This document shows, one piece after another, positions 22,149-32,620 of a stretch of 64,000 nt of DNA. The position numbers and the translations under genes were made by a program. The notes beneath the pieces were generated by a model. It made no database searches. It was given only the letters and a program-made list of their open reading frames with translations, and was not told where the DNA came from. The DNA lies in contig JANCYU010000047.1 of the NCBI GenBank assembly GCA_026122205.1, positions 109,729 to 173,728 of the forward strand, in the 5' to 3' direction. The first letter of the stretch is position 1. Each line of letters opens with the position of its first letter. The DNA is from Galdieria yellowstonensis (Eukaryota; Rhodophyta; Bangiophyceae; Galdieriales; Galdieriaceae).

Positions 22149-23685
22149 ATGCGATCACATCGAATTGTTTTGGGGGCATTTGTGTGGAGCAGACGAGTGA
22201 AGAGCATGTCAGATCTGTCTGAAAGTGTTCTAGTGGAAACAAGATATTCAAGTTGGAAGAATGGTGGTAAACAGAATGTATTTACAGAGCGAGGAAGTGA
22301 AAACAAAGTAGAAAAGTCAAATAAAGTAGACAGAACAACTCCTCAAAAGGTTACCAGCTCTACTAGTTCTGGAATACGAAGAACGAACAGTTGCCCTCTC
22401 TTTTTGTTATTGAGACAAGATGCCTTGGAAGGAAAAAAGGTTGGTTTTGGTTGTTTCTTATTGGTCTTTTTCTCCTAAAGAGTGGTTACAAGGTTCGTCT
22501 GGGAAAAGGTGCGTTGGAGTATTTGCGACATAGACAAGAAAGAAGTTTAAGCAGAAGTTTATCACAGAGTGACCTGGCCACAATAGAAGAAGTGGAAGAA
22601 GAATTAAACGACAACGCCGCAACAGATGCTGGCAGACAGGTTCTGACAGACATTCAGAAAAACAGCTGGTACCCCCAAAAGGCAGAATATAACATTCCAA
22701 AGGGGCCTGGAAGTGTTCAAGTTACAGAAGAAAGTAGAAAACAACTAGTAGAAAAAGCAACTAAAGTGAACTCAAGTGGGTCTTCTCGTGTTTCTCGACG
22801 AACTTTAGAAAAGCTAGCCGAAGATTATTCAAAGAGGAAGATTGGTGATAACTATGCTAAGCTACCACCTTTACCCCGGTCTCGTAATTTAACTGCACAT
22901 GAAAGTAGCCGTAGTATACTGGAGCAGTCGAGAAATAGGGCTTATGAACTGTCGTCAAGAAGTAGTGTCAGTTCAGTAGAAAAGACAAGAGAAAATTCAT
23001 CGTCTTCCTCGTTGGAGCCAGACTATTATTCTATGTATCATGGAGTGTTTGTTGAACCAAATAATGCATCGGATAGTTGCCAAGGCGGAACGAGTGCGTT
23101 GAGTGAAAAGGAAGTTGGAAACTCTTCCCAAGGAGATAATTCCTTGTTATTAAACCAGAACGGTATTGATGGAGCTGTTACTGAAGAGCCTAAGAATCTC
23201 GATCCGCAGATGGAATTTTACTCAGGGAGGACTTTGTGGGAACCTCCAAGTGTTTGGAAGATTCCTGAATATCATCAGTGGACAGGTCATGACATGAGAA
23301 CGAACGAACATGGAGGCTGGTGGACGGAAAGATGGGGTTGTAGTTTGGATAAAACGTTTCGTTTTGGAGGTAAGCGAATTTGCACGTTGTATGGAAATAT
23401 ATTTAGTTTTCTGCAGATAAGTATGGCGTGGATAACGATGGTGCTGCTTGGGCGGAATGGTGGTTGGAACGTGATTTGGATATTCAAGGTTTGTACATAT
23501 TTCATTTTCATGAGCGTTTTCATATTTGTTTAGAAGGAGGCGCGACTATGTTTGTGAAAAAGGGAAAGAGATGGGGTTATAATCAAAAGCATGAAAGTTG
23601 GATGGAGTCTTGGTATATGACAGCAAATGGCACATACTATACTGAATTTCAAATGATTCCTCCAAGTCAGTTTTCCGAGTTATAA
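22149..23685 (+). CDS. Trp-rich protein, possible ESV1/LESV-like starch factor
   Basis: Exons 22149-22439, 22481-23369, 23417-23488 and 23534-23685, 467 aa. The first 300 residues are Ser-rich and disordered. The last 110 residues are packed with tryptophans: GGWWTERWGCSLDKT, DKYGVDNDGAAWAEWW, KKGKRWGYNQKHES and WMESWYMTANGTYY. Repeated W-x-E-x-W blocks separated by G...K-W/Y-G turns resemble the C-terminal domain of plant EARLY STARVATION 1 and LESV, which binds starch glucans and controls granule turnover. Red algae make cytosolic floridean starch, so such a role would fit, but the match is by pattern only. The 41-nt first intron and the others rebuild one continuous Trp-rich domain, which supports the model. 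The start is the first in-frame ATG. Confidence 0.66.
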
Positions 23686-24202
23686 TAATCTTTATACCGT
23701 ATTTTGTACTCATATAATATTTTTTGTGTCTGTACGTTTATAAGAGTAATAATATATTGATGTAGCACAAATAAATGGGATAACTTCAGTTTGATGGGGT
23801 CGCGAGGAATGAGCTTGTCTTTGCATAAGGTCACTTGCGTTTTATGGTGTGTTGTGCATTTCCAATTTGATTTGTGTCCACGAAAAGAATGTCTAGTCGA
23901 AACTTTACTCGGAGTCTTGAGAAGCTTCTCAAGGAACACCAATTTCGGGAGAGGGAAGCTTAGGAGTTGTTCAGCTTGGAAACGGGAACATCATAAAATA
24001 TGATAAGTGCATTTCTTCTAGTAGAGTCTATCCATACTTGAGCTACATTCGACAATATAATGTTTCCATATTGTCCAATTGTTGAAAGTTGGGAGCAGAT
24101 TACAATCTAGAGAGATTATGAATGCAAGTTTTTGAAGCTCTTATAAATCTCTGTTCTTTTTCTCTGAAAGTCCGAGAATAGGCGTGTACAAAGTCGTTGT
24201 AG
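23686..24202. other. Intergenic region, no clear gene
   Basis: AT-rich DNA between the Trp-rich gene and the NblA-like gene, with polyadenylation-like TATAATAATC and ATAATATTTT stretches after 23685. A 24-codon ORF from ATG 23889 and a 70-codon frame from 23791 show no recognisable motif and are probably chance. Confidence 0.5.
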
Positions 24203-25064
24203 ATGTTTTTTGGTTGGAACGAGTCACAGGTGCGATTGGATTCGATGAAGAGCTGCCAAACGATTTCTTGGAATTATCTCCTGGGAGATTTTCGGTTCCT
24301 TCTTGGAAGCAGCATGGGAGAGCCATTGTGCTTTTCTGCCAACTTTGGACGAGACTGCAAGACTTGTTCTACTAGTTTGATAGCCGTGAAAAACAAAATG
24401 CACCATTCTTGTTATCCACCATGGAGAACAAGTGGGGAAAAGCCTATTCCGAAACGTGCTGTATCCAATAGTCTACAAACTTGTGATCAAATTTTGTTCC
24501 GTCAAAACTTTTCTTGCCCTAGTTCAAGTATTCTTGTTTCCAAGCGAAGATTAAAAAAGGAATCAAGAAGCGTCCAAATGTCGTCGTTTGAGGATGTTCC
24601 AGAAAATCTGCCCTCTACGTTTCCAACAGGCTTGACACTGAGCCAACAGTTATTGTTCCGTCGATATATAGAAGAAGTTAAAAACATGTCTCCAACGCAG
24701 TGTCAAGCTATGATTGTGGAATTGGTTAAACAAACTATGTTAAAGGTGCATAAATAACTTATTTTTTGCGTCTCTCTCAACTATCGTTTGTGTGGTGCTC
24801 TGTAAATAGGATAATATTATGCGCTCACTTTTGAGGCAGCCTGAAGTAAGTCTTACTTCTCAGTTGCCTGATCCTGATGAGTTTAAAAACTGGGATGGAG
24901 ATCCCTATGATCTGGATATTAGTAGTGATATGATTGAACCTTGGCCAGGTTTCGACCCGGATAGTTTGAAGAGAAGAGCAGAGCAGGAAAATGAAAAGCA
25001 AGACAAGTCCTTATTTCCCGAATGGACGACAGAGTCGACAACAGAAGAAGAAGAAAAAGACTGA
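24203..25064 (+). CDS. Nucleus-encoded NblA/Ycf18-like phycobilisome degradation protein
   Basis: Exons 24203-24745 and 24810-25064, 265 aa. The central region, about residues 151-190, reads LTLSQQLLFRRYIEEVKNMS followed by PTQCQAMIVELVKQTMLKDN across the intron and IMRSLLRQ. This matches the NblA pattern of LSxEQxFxxRxFxxxVxxMSxxQAxxxLxxLxxQMMxxxxxxxxLL. NblA is a roughly 60-residue cyanobacterial and red-plastid protein that brings proteases to phycobilisomes, typically during nitrogen starvation. Here the domain is flanked by about 150 residues rich in Ser, Lys and aromatics, with a start MFFGWNES that could be a plastid transit peptide. It also has an acidic 75-residue tail (DPDEFKNWDGDPYDLD). 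In many red algae the gene (ycf18) stays in the plastid. Function is inferred from the motif. Confidence 0.72.
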
Positions 25065-25169
25065 ATTGAATGTTTTCGAGTTGTACAACGATGTCCTTCC
25101 TTGTCGCTTCTGAAAATTGGGAATTTGTATTTCATACTTGAGATAGCTAACAAGTACGTAGTTGTTGAA

Positions 25170-26392
25170 CCGCCATTAAAACGCTCCCATGTGGAGCATT
25201 TCTGCAACATTTTCAGAAAATTGCAGGAGCACCAACAGTCACCGACTCTTTGCAGAGCCAATGACTGTGGCTCTTTTGAGATGTGGCAAAGTACAAAGTC
25301 CAGATTCTGGCTAGAGATATTCATTTTTCTAGTATAGAACGCACCTCCATTAAAACCCCCCAGTTGGAGTACTTCTTCAACACCACCCGAAAGAGATGCA
25401 GGAGAACGGCCTCAGCGCCAACAGTCATAGACAGGGCTCTACCTGGCAAAATGCCAATTTCAGACTTTAGAGATATCCGTGTTTTTTTGGAATAGATCAC
25501 ACAGCCCTTAGTCTTCCCATTGGATACACAATAGAATCTTTCCTCATTCATATAGAAACTTTGCCCAGTGGACGTGACAACAAGTGCATTGCAATACGAA
25601 TTTTATGGTCTCGCTCCATCCATGTATTTTTTGGTACAGAATGAACAACTAGAACCTGTCCTCATTCGCATGAAATGTTCATTATGTCACGTAACTATGC
25701 AATTGAATGACTCGATATCGGCATCATGTGTCTCGCGAACTAAATACTATTATTGGCACACAAAACACGCCGATGATTTTTGCCATAAAATTCCGCAGGT
25801 TCCAAATGCTGATTTTGCACCTAATAGTAGAGCTGTCTTCAATGGAGAAAGAGATTGCAGACGTGCCTTTTAGGACATGACATAGACTGTGTGCTGCAAC
25901 TACTCCACTAGCTTTCCATTGTCAGTAAGCTCTAGATTTCTCCATGACTATAAGATAGTTTCCTGTGACAAGATATATATGGAATCTATTCCTTCCTTAC
26001 CTATCTTCTTCCTTATGATGATCACCCAAAGGTTGCTTCAAACCAACCCAGATACTCCATTAGAAAAGTTCTGAAATGTTTTTTGGAAAATGAAATTTGT
26101 TGAGGCGGCCTTATCTAGACATGATCCTTTTTTTTGAGAGCCAAAATCCACCAATCAAAGTTCAAGATATAGAAAAAATGCACATGCTGGCGTGTGATCT
26201 AATCTTTAAATACGCATCTTCTCATCTTTGGAATGAAGCATTTTGAATTATTTTACTATGGCGGAAAATCAGGTACACGTAGTTTCTACAGCAGAAGAAT
26301 TGTCTCAGGTATCACCGATAAATAAAGTCGAATGCAGCCCGTTCTGGAACGCAATGAAAAAGGAGGTATCCAAGCTTTTGTGGTTGCCAAAA
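25170..26392 (+). repeat. Dispersed repeat family R, copy 2, with internal tandem duplication
   Basis: Copy of the same repeat as 6060-7095, same orientation. The first 330 bp are an imperfect tandem duplication: CCATTAAAAC...GGAGCATTTCTGCAACA near 25172 recurs as CCATTAAAAC...GGAGTACTTCTTCAACA near 25350, a period of about 175 bp. The rest follows copy 1 block by block, including GGACGTGACAACAAGTGCA, GTTCCAAATG, AGAGCTGTCTTCAATGGAGA and GGCGGAAAATCAGG. A 101-codon open frame (25568-25873) is partly alignable to a frame in copy 1 but I recognise no domain. It ends less than 100 bp before the Fanzor relic. Confidence 0.78.
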
Positions 26393-26481
26393 GAAAAGTG
26401 GAATGTTTCCTAATCTGTTAAAACTTTGATGAGCAACTCACGGTTTTCGGTATCCATGTTTGTTTAGACAAGTAATTCCAG

Positions 26482-27167
26482 ATGGATTCTTTATTGTCTC
26501 CATCATCTTTGGGCATTGTACAGCAGAAAATTGTAGAAAAGCAAAACTCTCTATCACTCTTGTCGCTCCCCAGTAAGAAGAAGAGGAAGGGAAATAACGA
26601 GAATGAAAGGTCTTTGGCTGTTGAAGCAATGAAAATTCGTCTCTATCCAACAAGGGTACTCCCTTAGAGGTGAGGTGCTTCAAGAAGGCAAAGGAGATGC
26701 GGCTAGAATCCATCGCCTTGCTTATGCACTAGACCCCTTACATTCCAAATGGAGTCAGAAAGGTATAAAACGTGGAAAGAGATGGCGAATGCGAAAAGCT
26801 GGTGCAAGAAAAATGCAGAAGATTCGTCAAATGCTTCAAGATTTGCACGAAAACTGGCCAAATTTCTTTGCACCAACTTTTTCCAATATCCTTCTCCCAA
26901 ACCTCTACAGTGATCCGGAGGCGTAAAAGAAATTTAAAGCCAAAAACCACGAGAGCATTGGCGTCGTGGTCTCATTATCGTTTTCGGCAACGCTTGTTAC
27001 AGAAATCGAGAGAATATCCTTGGTATCGAGTAATTACAGGGAATGAAGCTTATACCAGCAAAACTAGCGGAATTTGTGAACAGATAAATTCCAAACTAGG
27101 AGGAAGGAAGACATTCTACTGCCCTCTATGTGAGATGCGCGTTGCGCTTCTTGAGCTAATAAACTGA
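26482..27167 (+). pseudogene. Decayed TnpB/Fanzor (IS607-type) nuclease gene
   Basis: Three pieces in different frames keep the order of a TnpB/Fanzor protein. First comes a lysine-rich N terminus leading into MKIRLYPT, the standard TnpB/Fanzor opening. Then EGKGDAARIHRLAYALD with RWRMRKAGARKMQKIRQM and LHENWPNFFAPTFSNILLP, the RuvC-II neighbourhood. Then ASWSHYRFRQRLLQKSREYP, NEAYTSKTSGICEQ and SKLGGRKTFYCPLC, the RuvC-III/zinc-ribbon end. Between pieces one and two the wedge/REC/RuvC-I part is deleted, a +1-type shift lies near 26925, and the first zinc-ribbon CxxC reads SGICEQ, so two ligands are altered. WSHYRFRQRL and EYPW are features of eukaryotic Fanzor and giant-virus IS607 proteins. 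The copy cannot be active. Confidence 0.85.
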
Positions 27168-27741
27168 AATTCTTTTATCTCTCATCGGGTATGGAATAAG
27201 GTGCTGCTATGATGGGTGCATCGAAGTAATAACGTCCCATTTGCAGCATTTTGCAAAAATCTTTTCGCCAAAAGAAGTGGTTTTGTCGTTGAGGCCGTAT
27301 TCCTGCATCTTGCTTTTGAGAGATGTTGCAAAAATACTCCAAGTGGGTGCTTCAATGGCGGTGATTGTCAAAGTATGCAGCTTTAATTGTTGTGAAACGA
27401 GAGAATATTAAAAGCTGGGCGGCATTGGCAAATTTCGCCTTTGTTCAACTACAATAGCTAAAATGGGCAGAAAGGAATTGCCCAAGCACCTCTAAAGTGA
27501 ATGACTTGAAATGCTGTCGTGAACTCTGTACGACTCTATGTAGCTCCTGACCTCCATAAATCGACATTCATAACAATAGAATAAGATGAATAACATCAAC
27601 CGACAGTTACACTGAAAGTGATAAGATTACGTTATTGTTGAGCGGCTTGCTCGACAACGAAAAATTTTTCTTGCCTAGCAGAAATGTCCTCAATCGGTAC
27701 CCAAGGGTCCTATCGATTGCCTTGCAGATTGGTAGTAGAAA
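27168..27741. other. Gene-free stretch after the Fanzor relic
   Basis: No ORF or RNA gene that I can support. It may contain the right flank of the decayed element and the promoter of the PP2-A10-like gene. I found no terminal inverted repeats or guide-like structure by eye. Confidence 0.5.
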
Positions 27742-29265
27742 ATGAGGAACCCTCGATATCGATGTGTGCAAAGTTGGTTGCAAACATATATAGACGTCAA
27801 GCTTATTCCTGTATATTTCCTACTTTATGTAGCTTATAGAAATAGGAAAGCTATTGGGAACTTTTTTCGTAGTTGGCAACATACGTTTCAACAACTAGCG
27901 TCCGCCATAAGTAACGGCAGTGACTGTCTGGTGAAAGCAACCTACGACCTGAAGAGTTATTTACAAGGAAATAGCTCAGAAGAAGTAAGTTTGTGTTTTT
28001 TGAAAATGGGTTGAAATTTGACTTTTTTGGAAGGTTCCTGCCAGTTTTATTCGTCTAGTTCGTTTATTCTCAAGTCCGGAGTTTGTTGTCATCCTTCGAA
28101 ACATTTCTTCAGGAGCTGCACAAGGAGTCTGCCGTGAAATAATTGCCCGTGACAGCGAGAATAGAAAGAAAGGAACCAACGTTACTGGAAAAGGACCCAA
28201 TGAACGAGTTGCAACTCTGGTGAAGCTTTTGGAAGCCTTTACAACCCCAAGTGGAGAGCGCCTTGTTTCACTAGTTATCTCTACTACAGTAAGAGAGGGC
28301 TTAAGTGCAGTTTTTGATAGATATGATCGTGAGGCGGCCTATGCCTTGAAGAAAAGGCGAAATGGCAATAACAGAGTCGTCGAAGTTGGAGGAGGTCATA
28401 ACAAAGAACAAACGGACGACTTTCCTCCAGTTGTGAAGGCACTTTTAGATATGGCTGTTAGTGATGAAGGTCGGAAGTTTATGATAGACTTGGCAGTTGC
28501 TGTTACGGCTACAGCTGTACCGCTTGCGATGAAGAATTTTCAGAAGCGTTCTCCTACAGCGAAAGTGGAACCCACACCAAAGGCTGATAGTGTTCAGCTG
28601 ACACCAACCACAGCAAAGACTGTTGAAAACAATCAAGCAACTGAAAGTCTTTCCAGTCCAACTAAGAAACATGAAAAGTCTTCCTCTTTTATATTACCAT
28701 TCTTTCGGAAACAGAACGCTCAGGCTGCAGTGTCTAATTCAGTGAATAATAGCGAAGAAAGTCAAACGAAAAGAAACGACGCAAGGCCGTCTCGAGGTAC
28801 TTCAGCGCCTGGTTTTCTTGACAAGGCGGCAAAATTCTTCGGAAGGGCAGATGGCAATAAATGTCAGAGTCAAGATAAGAAACAGAATGATTGTTGTCCA
28901 CAGAATCCAGTCACTAACATCGAAACTGGCGGCAATGAAATTCCACAACCATCGATAGCTGAAAAGTTAGCTCAGACTTTGTTGAAGGACCATGACTTGG
29001 TAAGTAATGCAATTATTTCACGTGGCTTGTTGGTATTTATTGTTCGTAGCTGAAGGAACTGACTAAAACCGCATCTTTTGAAGTTGTTAGAAGTTACTTA
29101 CTGACCTCTTCGGAACTAGATAGTCAACGAACGAAAACAAATTCTCTATCGATAAGGTCGATAAACTTTTTGTATGTTGGGACTTTGTTGAGAAAGGTGT
29201 TGATGGACTTGTATTTTCAGTGGCTACGAAATGGAAATATGGAGCCTCAATGGTTGTTTTGGTAA
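27742..29265 (+). CDS. PHLOEM PROTEIN 2-LIKE A10-type conserved protein
   Basis: Exons 27742-27984, 28034-28999 and 29050-29265, 474 aa. It has an N-terminal hydrophobic stretch (KLIPVYFLLYVAY). Next come conserved helical blocks ISSGAAQGVCREII, FTTPSGERLVSLVISTTVRE and KALLDMAVSDEGRKFMID, the last followed by AVAVTATAVPLAM. These correspond to the pattern of plant PP2-A10-like proteins (a set of membrane-associated proteins unrelated to PP2 lectins, of unknown biochemical function). A 200-residue Ser/Thr/Lys-rich insert follows, then a short C-terminal segment on the last exon. Both introns are 49-50 nt with GTAAG donors. The family call is moderate and no function can be stated. Confidence 0.62.
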
Positions 29266-29335
29266 CAGCAGTGTCCTAAACAAAGCAAAAGACACAAATA
29301 TTTATCAAGCGAAATCAACATACAAAAGTAACCAT

Positions 29336-30589
29336 CTATAGATTGCCTCTAAGAGCCTGATCTCTCTCAATGGCTTCAAACAAGCTCTTAAAGTTACCAG
29401 CACCAAAGCCAGCATGATTGTGACGCTGAATAATTTCGATGAAGAATGTCGGACGATCCTGAAGAGGTCGAGTAAATATTTGCAGTAAATAACCTCGATC
29501 GTCAAAGTCAACTAGGATACCAAGCTTCTCAATTTTATCTAAGTCCTCTTTAACCTTTCGAAAAAGTTAGTCGTTAAACAAAATGAAAAAGCAAAACCAA
29601 GTACCTTAATGGATGCATTGGCAAGCCTGTTCCTCAAATCTTCATAGTAAGTCTTCGGTACTGAAATAAAATTGACACCACGTTCTCGCAAGGAACTAAT
29701 AGCGCCAATGATGTCCATAGTGTGAAGCGCTATATGCTGAATGCCTGGACCTCCATAATAATCGACAAACTCTTGAATTTGACTCTTCTTCTTTCCGGGA
29801 GCAGGTTCATTCACTGGCATCTTGATTCTCTCCTTCGAATCTGTTACCACTATGGAACGTAAAGCTGAATATTCTGTGTGTATCTGCTTATCATCAACAG
29901 ACCAAAAACGATGAAATCCAAGTGTTTCAGTATACCACTCAACTACACGTTCCATTTCACCGTCAGGTTGATTGCTGACACAGTGATCAATTACTTGAAG
30001 CGAAGGCTTTGGAAGGGCTGAGACCATCGGGTCACCTGTAAGTTCTTTGTATCCAGGTAAGAAGGGACCCTTGTAGTTTTTCCGTTCTACCAAACTGTGG
30101 TGCATATCACCATAACCTGCATAAATTGTTGCAACAATAACTTCACCATTCTCATCGGAGAGTTTTTGAGGTTTCTGAATAACCTTGGCCCCTCTTTTGA
30201 CAACTTCTTGGAATGCTGCTTCACAGTCGTCCACCTAAAGTAGTTGCAAATGCAAGTAAATAACTGTGGTTCCTTAGAAAAACAAACACTACCTCGAAAG
30301 CCAAGTCTTTCACACCATCTCCGTGCATTTGCACAAATTTTCCAATATCATGTTCACAAGGTTCCAAAGAACTGGAGAATGCAAAAAATATCTTGTCGTG
30401 CTTGACCACTTGAGTCATAACCTGTCTACTGCCAGTCTCCAAGCTCTTGAAACAGCAGGGTTCAAAACCAAACCTCGTAATGTAAAAGGAAGCAGCTTGC
30501 AGTGCATTACCAACCCAGAAGTGTACATGGTCAAAGCCTCTAAACATAGAGCCAATAAACATATTGTCAGTACCGTTTGTGCTACTCAT
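29336..30589 (-). CDS. HPD: 4-hydroxyphenylpyruvate dioxygenase
   Basis: Exons (minus) 30589-30293, 30234-29605 and 29554-29336, 381 aa. It converts 4-hydroxyphenylpyruvate to homogentisate, feeding tyrosine breakdown and, in algae, plastoquinone and tocopherol synthesis. The protein begins with FRGFDHVHFWVGNA of the first vicinal-oxygen-chelate half. The catalytic C-terminal half carries the Fe(II) ligands as His in VIDHCVSNQ, His in GGPGIQHIALHT and Glu in TFFIEIIQRHN. The signature tail GAGNFKSLFEAIERDQ plus LRGNL is intact. Length equals the cytosolic form and no transit peptide is visible, unlike some plant plastid forms. Introns are 58 and 50 nt. High confidence. Confidence 0.96.
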
Positions 30590-30711
30590 CTTTGCCGACG
30601 AATGTAAAAATGTCTGAGAGAGTCAATCTGCATGTGTCAATAAGACACTACCTTGGACAACGGGAGAAGTCCGACGCTATAAATGTATTAATTAAGCCCT
30701 CCGAAGTGAAT

Positions 30712-30784
30712 GCCGCCATGGCTTAGTGGTTAAAGCGTTGGTCTTGTAAACCAAAGATCCCGAGTTCAAATCTCGGTGGCGGCT
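30712..30784 (+). tRNA. tRNA-Thr (anticodon TGT)
   Basis: Full cloverleaf: acceptor GCCGCCA pairing with TGGCGGC, D arm GCTTAGTGGTTAAAGC, anticodon stem TTGGT/ACCAA with loop CTTGTAA (anticodon TGT at 30745-30747, reading ACA), T arm CCGAG-TTCAAAT-CTCGG, discriminator T. No intron and no encoded CCA, as usual for a nuclear tRNA gene. A short T-run (CTTTTG) follows. It lies between the divergent-looking 5' side of HPD and the 3' end of the GT90 gene. Confidence 0.96.
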
Positions 30785-30851
30785 AGAATGTCTCGATCTT
30801 TTGTTATTACACTCTTAACAGCTGTTTACGTGAAACTTTTTATTTTGTATA

Positions 30852-32392
30852 TTAAAGCCGATATGGGGCGTCTGTACCATATTTTGTTTCTTTCGGATAT
30901 CCTGGTATCTTTCTCCAGCACAAATGGCTAGATGAACTAGAACGATATCGACAACCAAAGGGCACCTTAGTATCATTCTTTTTGAATTCTAACCACAGCC
31001 TGAAGCAGCCCAGAGGTCCGTGACGTACGAGACTTTTGTTAGAAGTGCAAGGATTATATCCAACAGGGGTATCCAAGGGAGGAATGTCACGTAGCAATGC
31101 GGCATAGTTGAGAAGAAGAAGTGACCAGTATTCACGGATCGCTTCAAGGCTAAGATTTTCGAGGGCAAACAATTTCGCTCGTTGTGCCATGTTCTTCACT
31201 GTAGCATCGTTCTCTTTTGACCACAAAATTTTGTCAAGCAAGTCCTCCAGGTTTCTGTCAACTGGAACATAATGTTGAAAAGGCACCAATAATGGCTCAT
31301 ACCACTGTTTCCAAGGCGAATCTTGAGCTAACAACACTGAGCCGGAACCCAGAATTCCTCTTTTTCTCGATGAACCTAAACCTCCGTCCACATCAAGTAT
31401 GTATTTATAAGTAGCTTCTTCTTGATGCGTTAGTGTTTGCTTAAGACGCAGTCCCAGTTTCGCTTCGACGTCTTCGGGAGGAGAAGTGGGGGATAGTTTA
31501 ATCCATGAAGTGATACCTGCATCCAAAAGGTCAGGTTTTAATGCACTCAGCTTTGCCACTGAAATTCTCGGACATAAATACCAGTTGTTTTCATGAAGCT
31601 GAAAGCAAGAAGACGAACCCCTAAATACAGCTTTACTTTCTTTCATTTCCCATGGTACTTCAGTATGAGTTTCGGCACTTCGATTTCTCGTTTCAGGTTG
31701 TTCATCAGCGCTCCAAGTATAGTTTCCATTACTTCCATACTCGACTGGGTCTGGAATTGGTATGTCGATATGAAGGAGAGACGTTCGAAAGGAAAAGATA
31801 GGGAGGCCTGCAATTGAACCTGAACTTGAGTCACTGGTAACACGTGGGCCGTCTCCCACATTTACGAAGAACTCGATAGGATTTTCGTAGTCTAGTAGCA
31901 TTTTTTGAGCTGGTGAAAGATTCATTTCACTATTGGGATTCAAAAGATCAACTAGAAAGCTTAGCAACCATTCCATGCGTTGATTTCTGTACGTTTGATA
32001 CCAATGTCCCGTTACTCTGTAGAAAACTCGTCGTTGGTGAAGCCTTACTCTGAAGCCACCCATTCGAAGCAAAGGCTCTAAATAGTCGAAGGTTTCTTTG
32101 TGAATCTGGACATTGAACCCAAAAGCTGTATTGACTTTCCATGGTCTCAAATAGAGGTTAATTAGATATTCAAATTTCGTCGTCCTGTTAAAGCCCTGAA
32201 GATTATGAAAGCTTGTGGCACACGAGTTTCGTGGGTACTATTATATTTTCATACGTTTTGTTGTCACTAAACATTTCTTGACTTTCTACAGCGTCGTCAT
32301 ACCTTGTTTCTCAGTTCGCACAAAGTCAGGAAATTTAGTAACGCTCCTATCATTACGAAGCCTAAAACACCAAAATAGACTTTTTGATACAT
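30852..32392 (-). CDS. Glycosyltransferase family 90 (CAP10/Rumi-like), type II membrane protein
   Basis: Exons (minus) 32392-32303 and 32237-30852, 491 aa. The first exon encodes exactly the membrane anchor (VYFGVLGFVMIGALLNFLTL), giving a Golgi-type type II topology. The catalytic region has the GT90 landmarks: WEMKESKAVFRGSSS (family: PWxxKxxxxxFRG), YKYILDVDGGLGSSRKRG, VLLAQDSPWKQWYEPLLVP and HYVPVDRNLEDL. GT90 enzymes include CAP10 xylosyltransferase of Cryptococcus and animal POGLUT1/Rumi; donor and acceptor here are unknown. The 65-nt intron gives an in-frame NKYPRNSC junction. The nearby tRNA lies just past its 3' end. Confidence 0.86.
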
Positions 32393-32620
32393 GATCACTA
32401 TTATTTGTAAAAATTAAAAAGCTGAAGGACATTTCATGGTTTCATGAAATTTTATTGCAAAAATTTGGCGCCATGAAAGCATTTTTCTCAAAAGGAACAG
32501 AATATCGATGAATTCTGGCCGTCCGTTAATGCGCTTAAAAAGAACCCAATTCATTCGTTGAGATCGTAGCTGTAGGATTGTGGCGATTTGTGGTTGTAGT
32601 GCAGAGAAACCTTGGAAGAA
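32393..32620. promoter_or_regulatory. Bidirectional promoter region GT90/aldolase
   Basis: 228 bp between the two start codons on opposite strands. It must carry the core promoters of both genes. AT-rich on the GT90 side; no confident TATA or named element. Confidence 0.4.
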
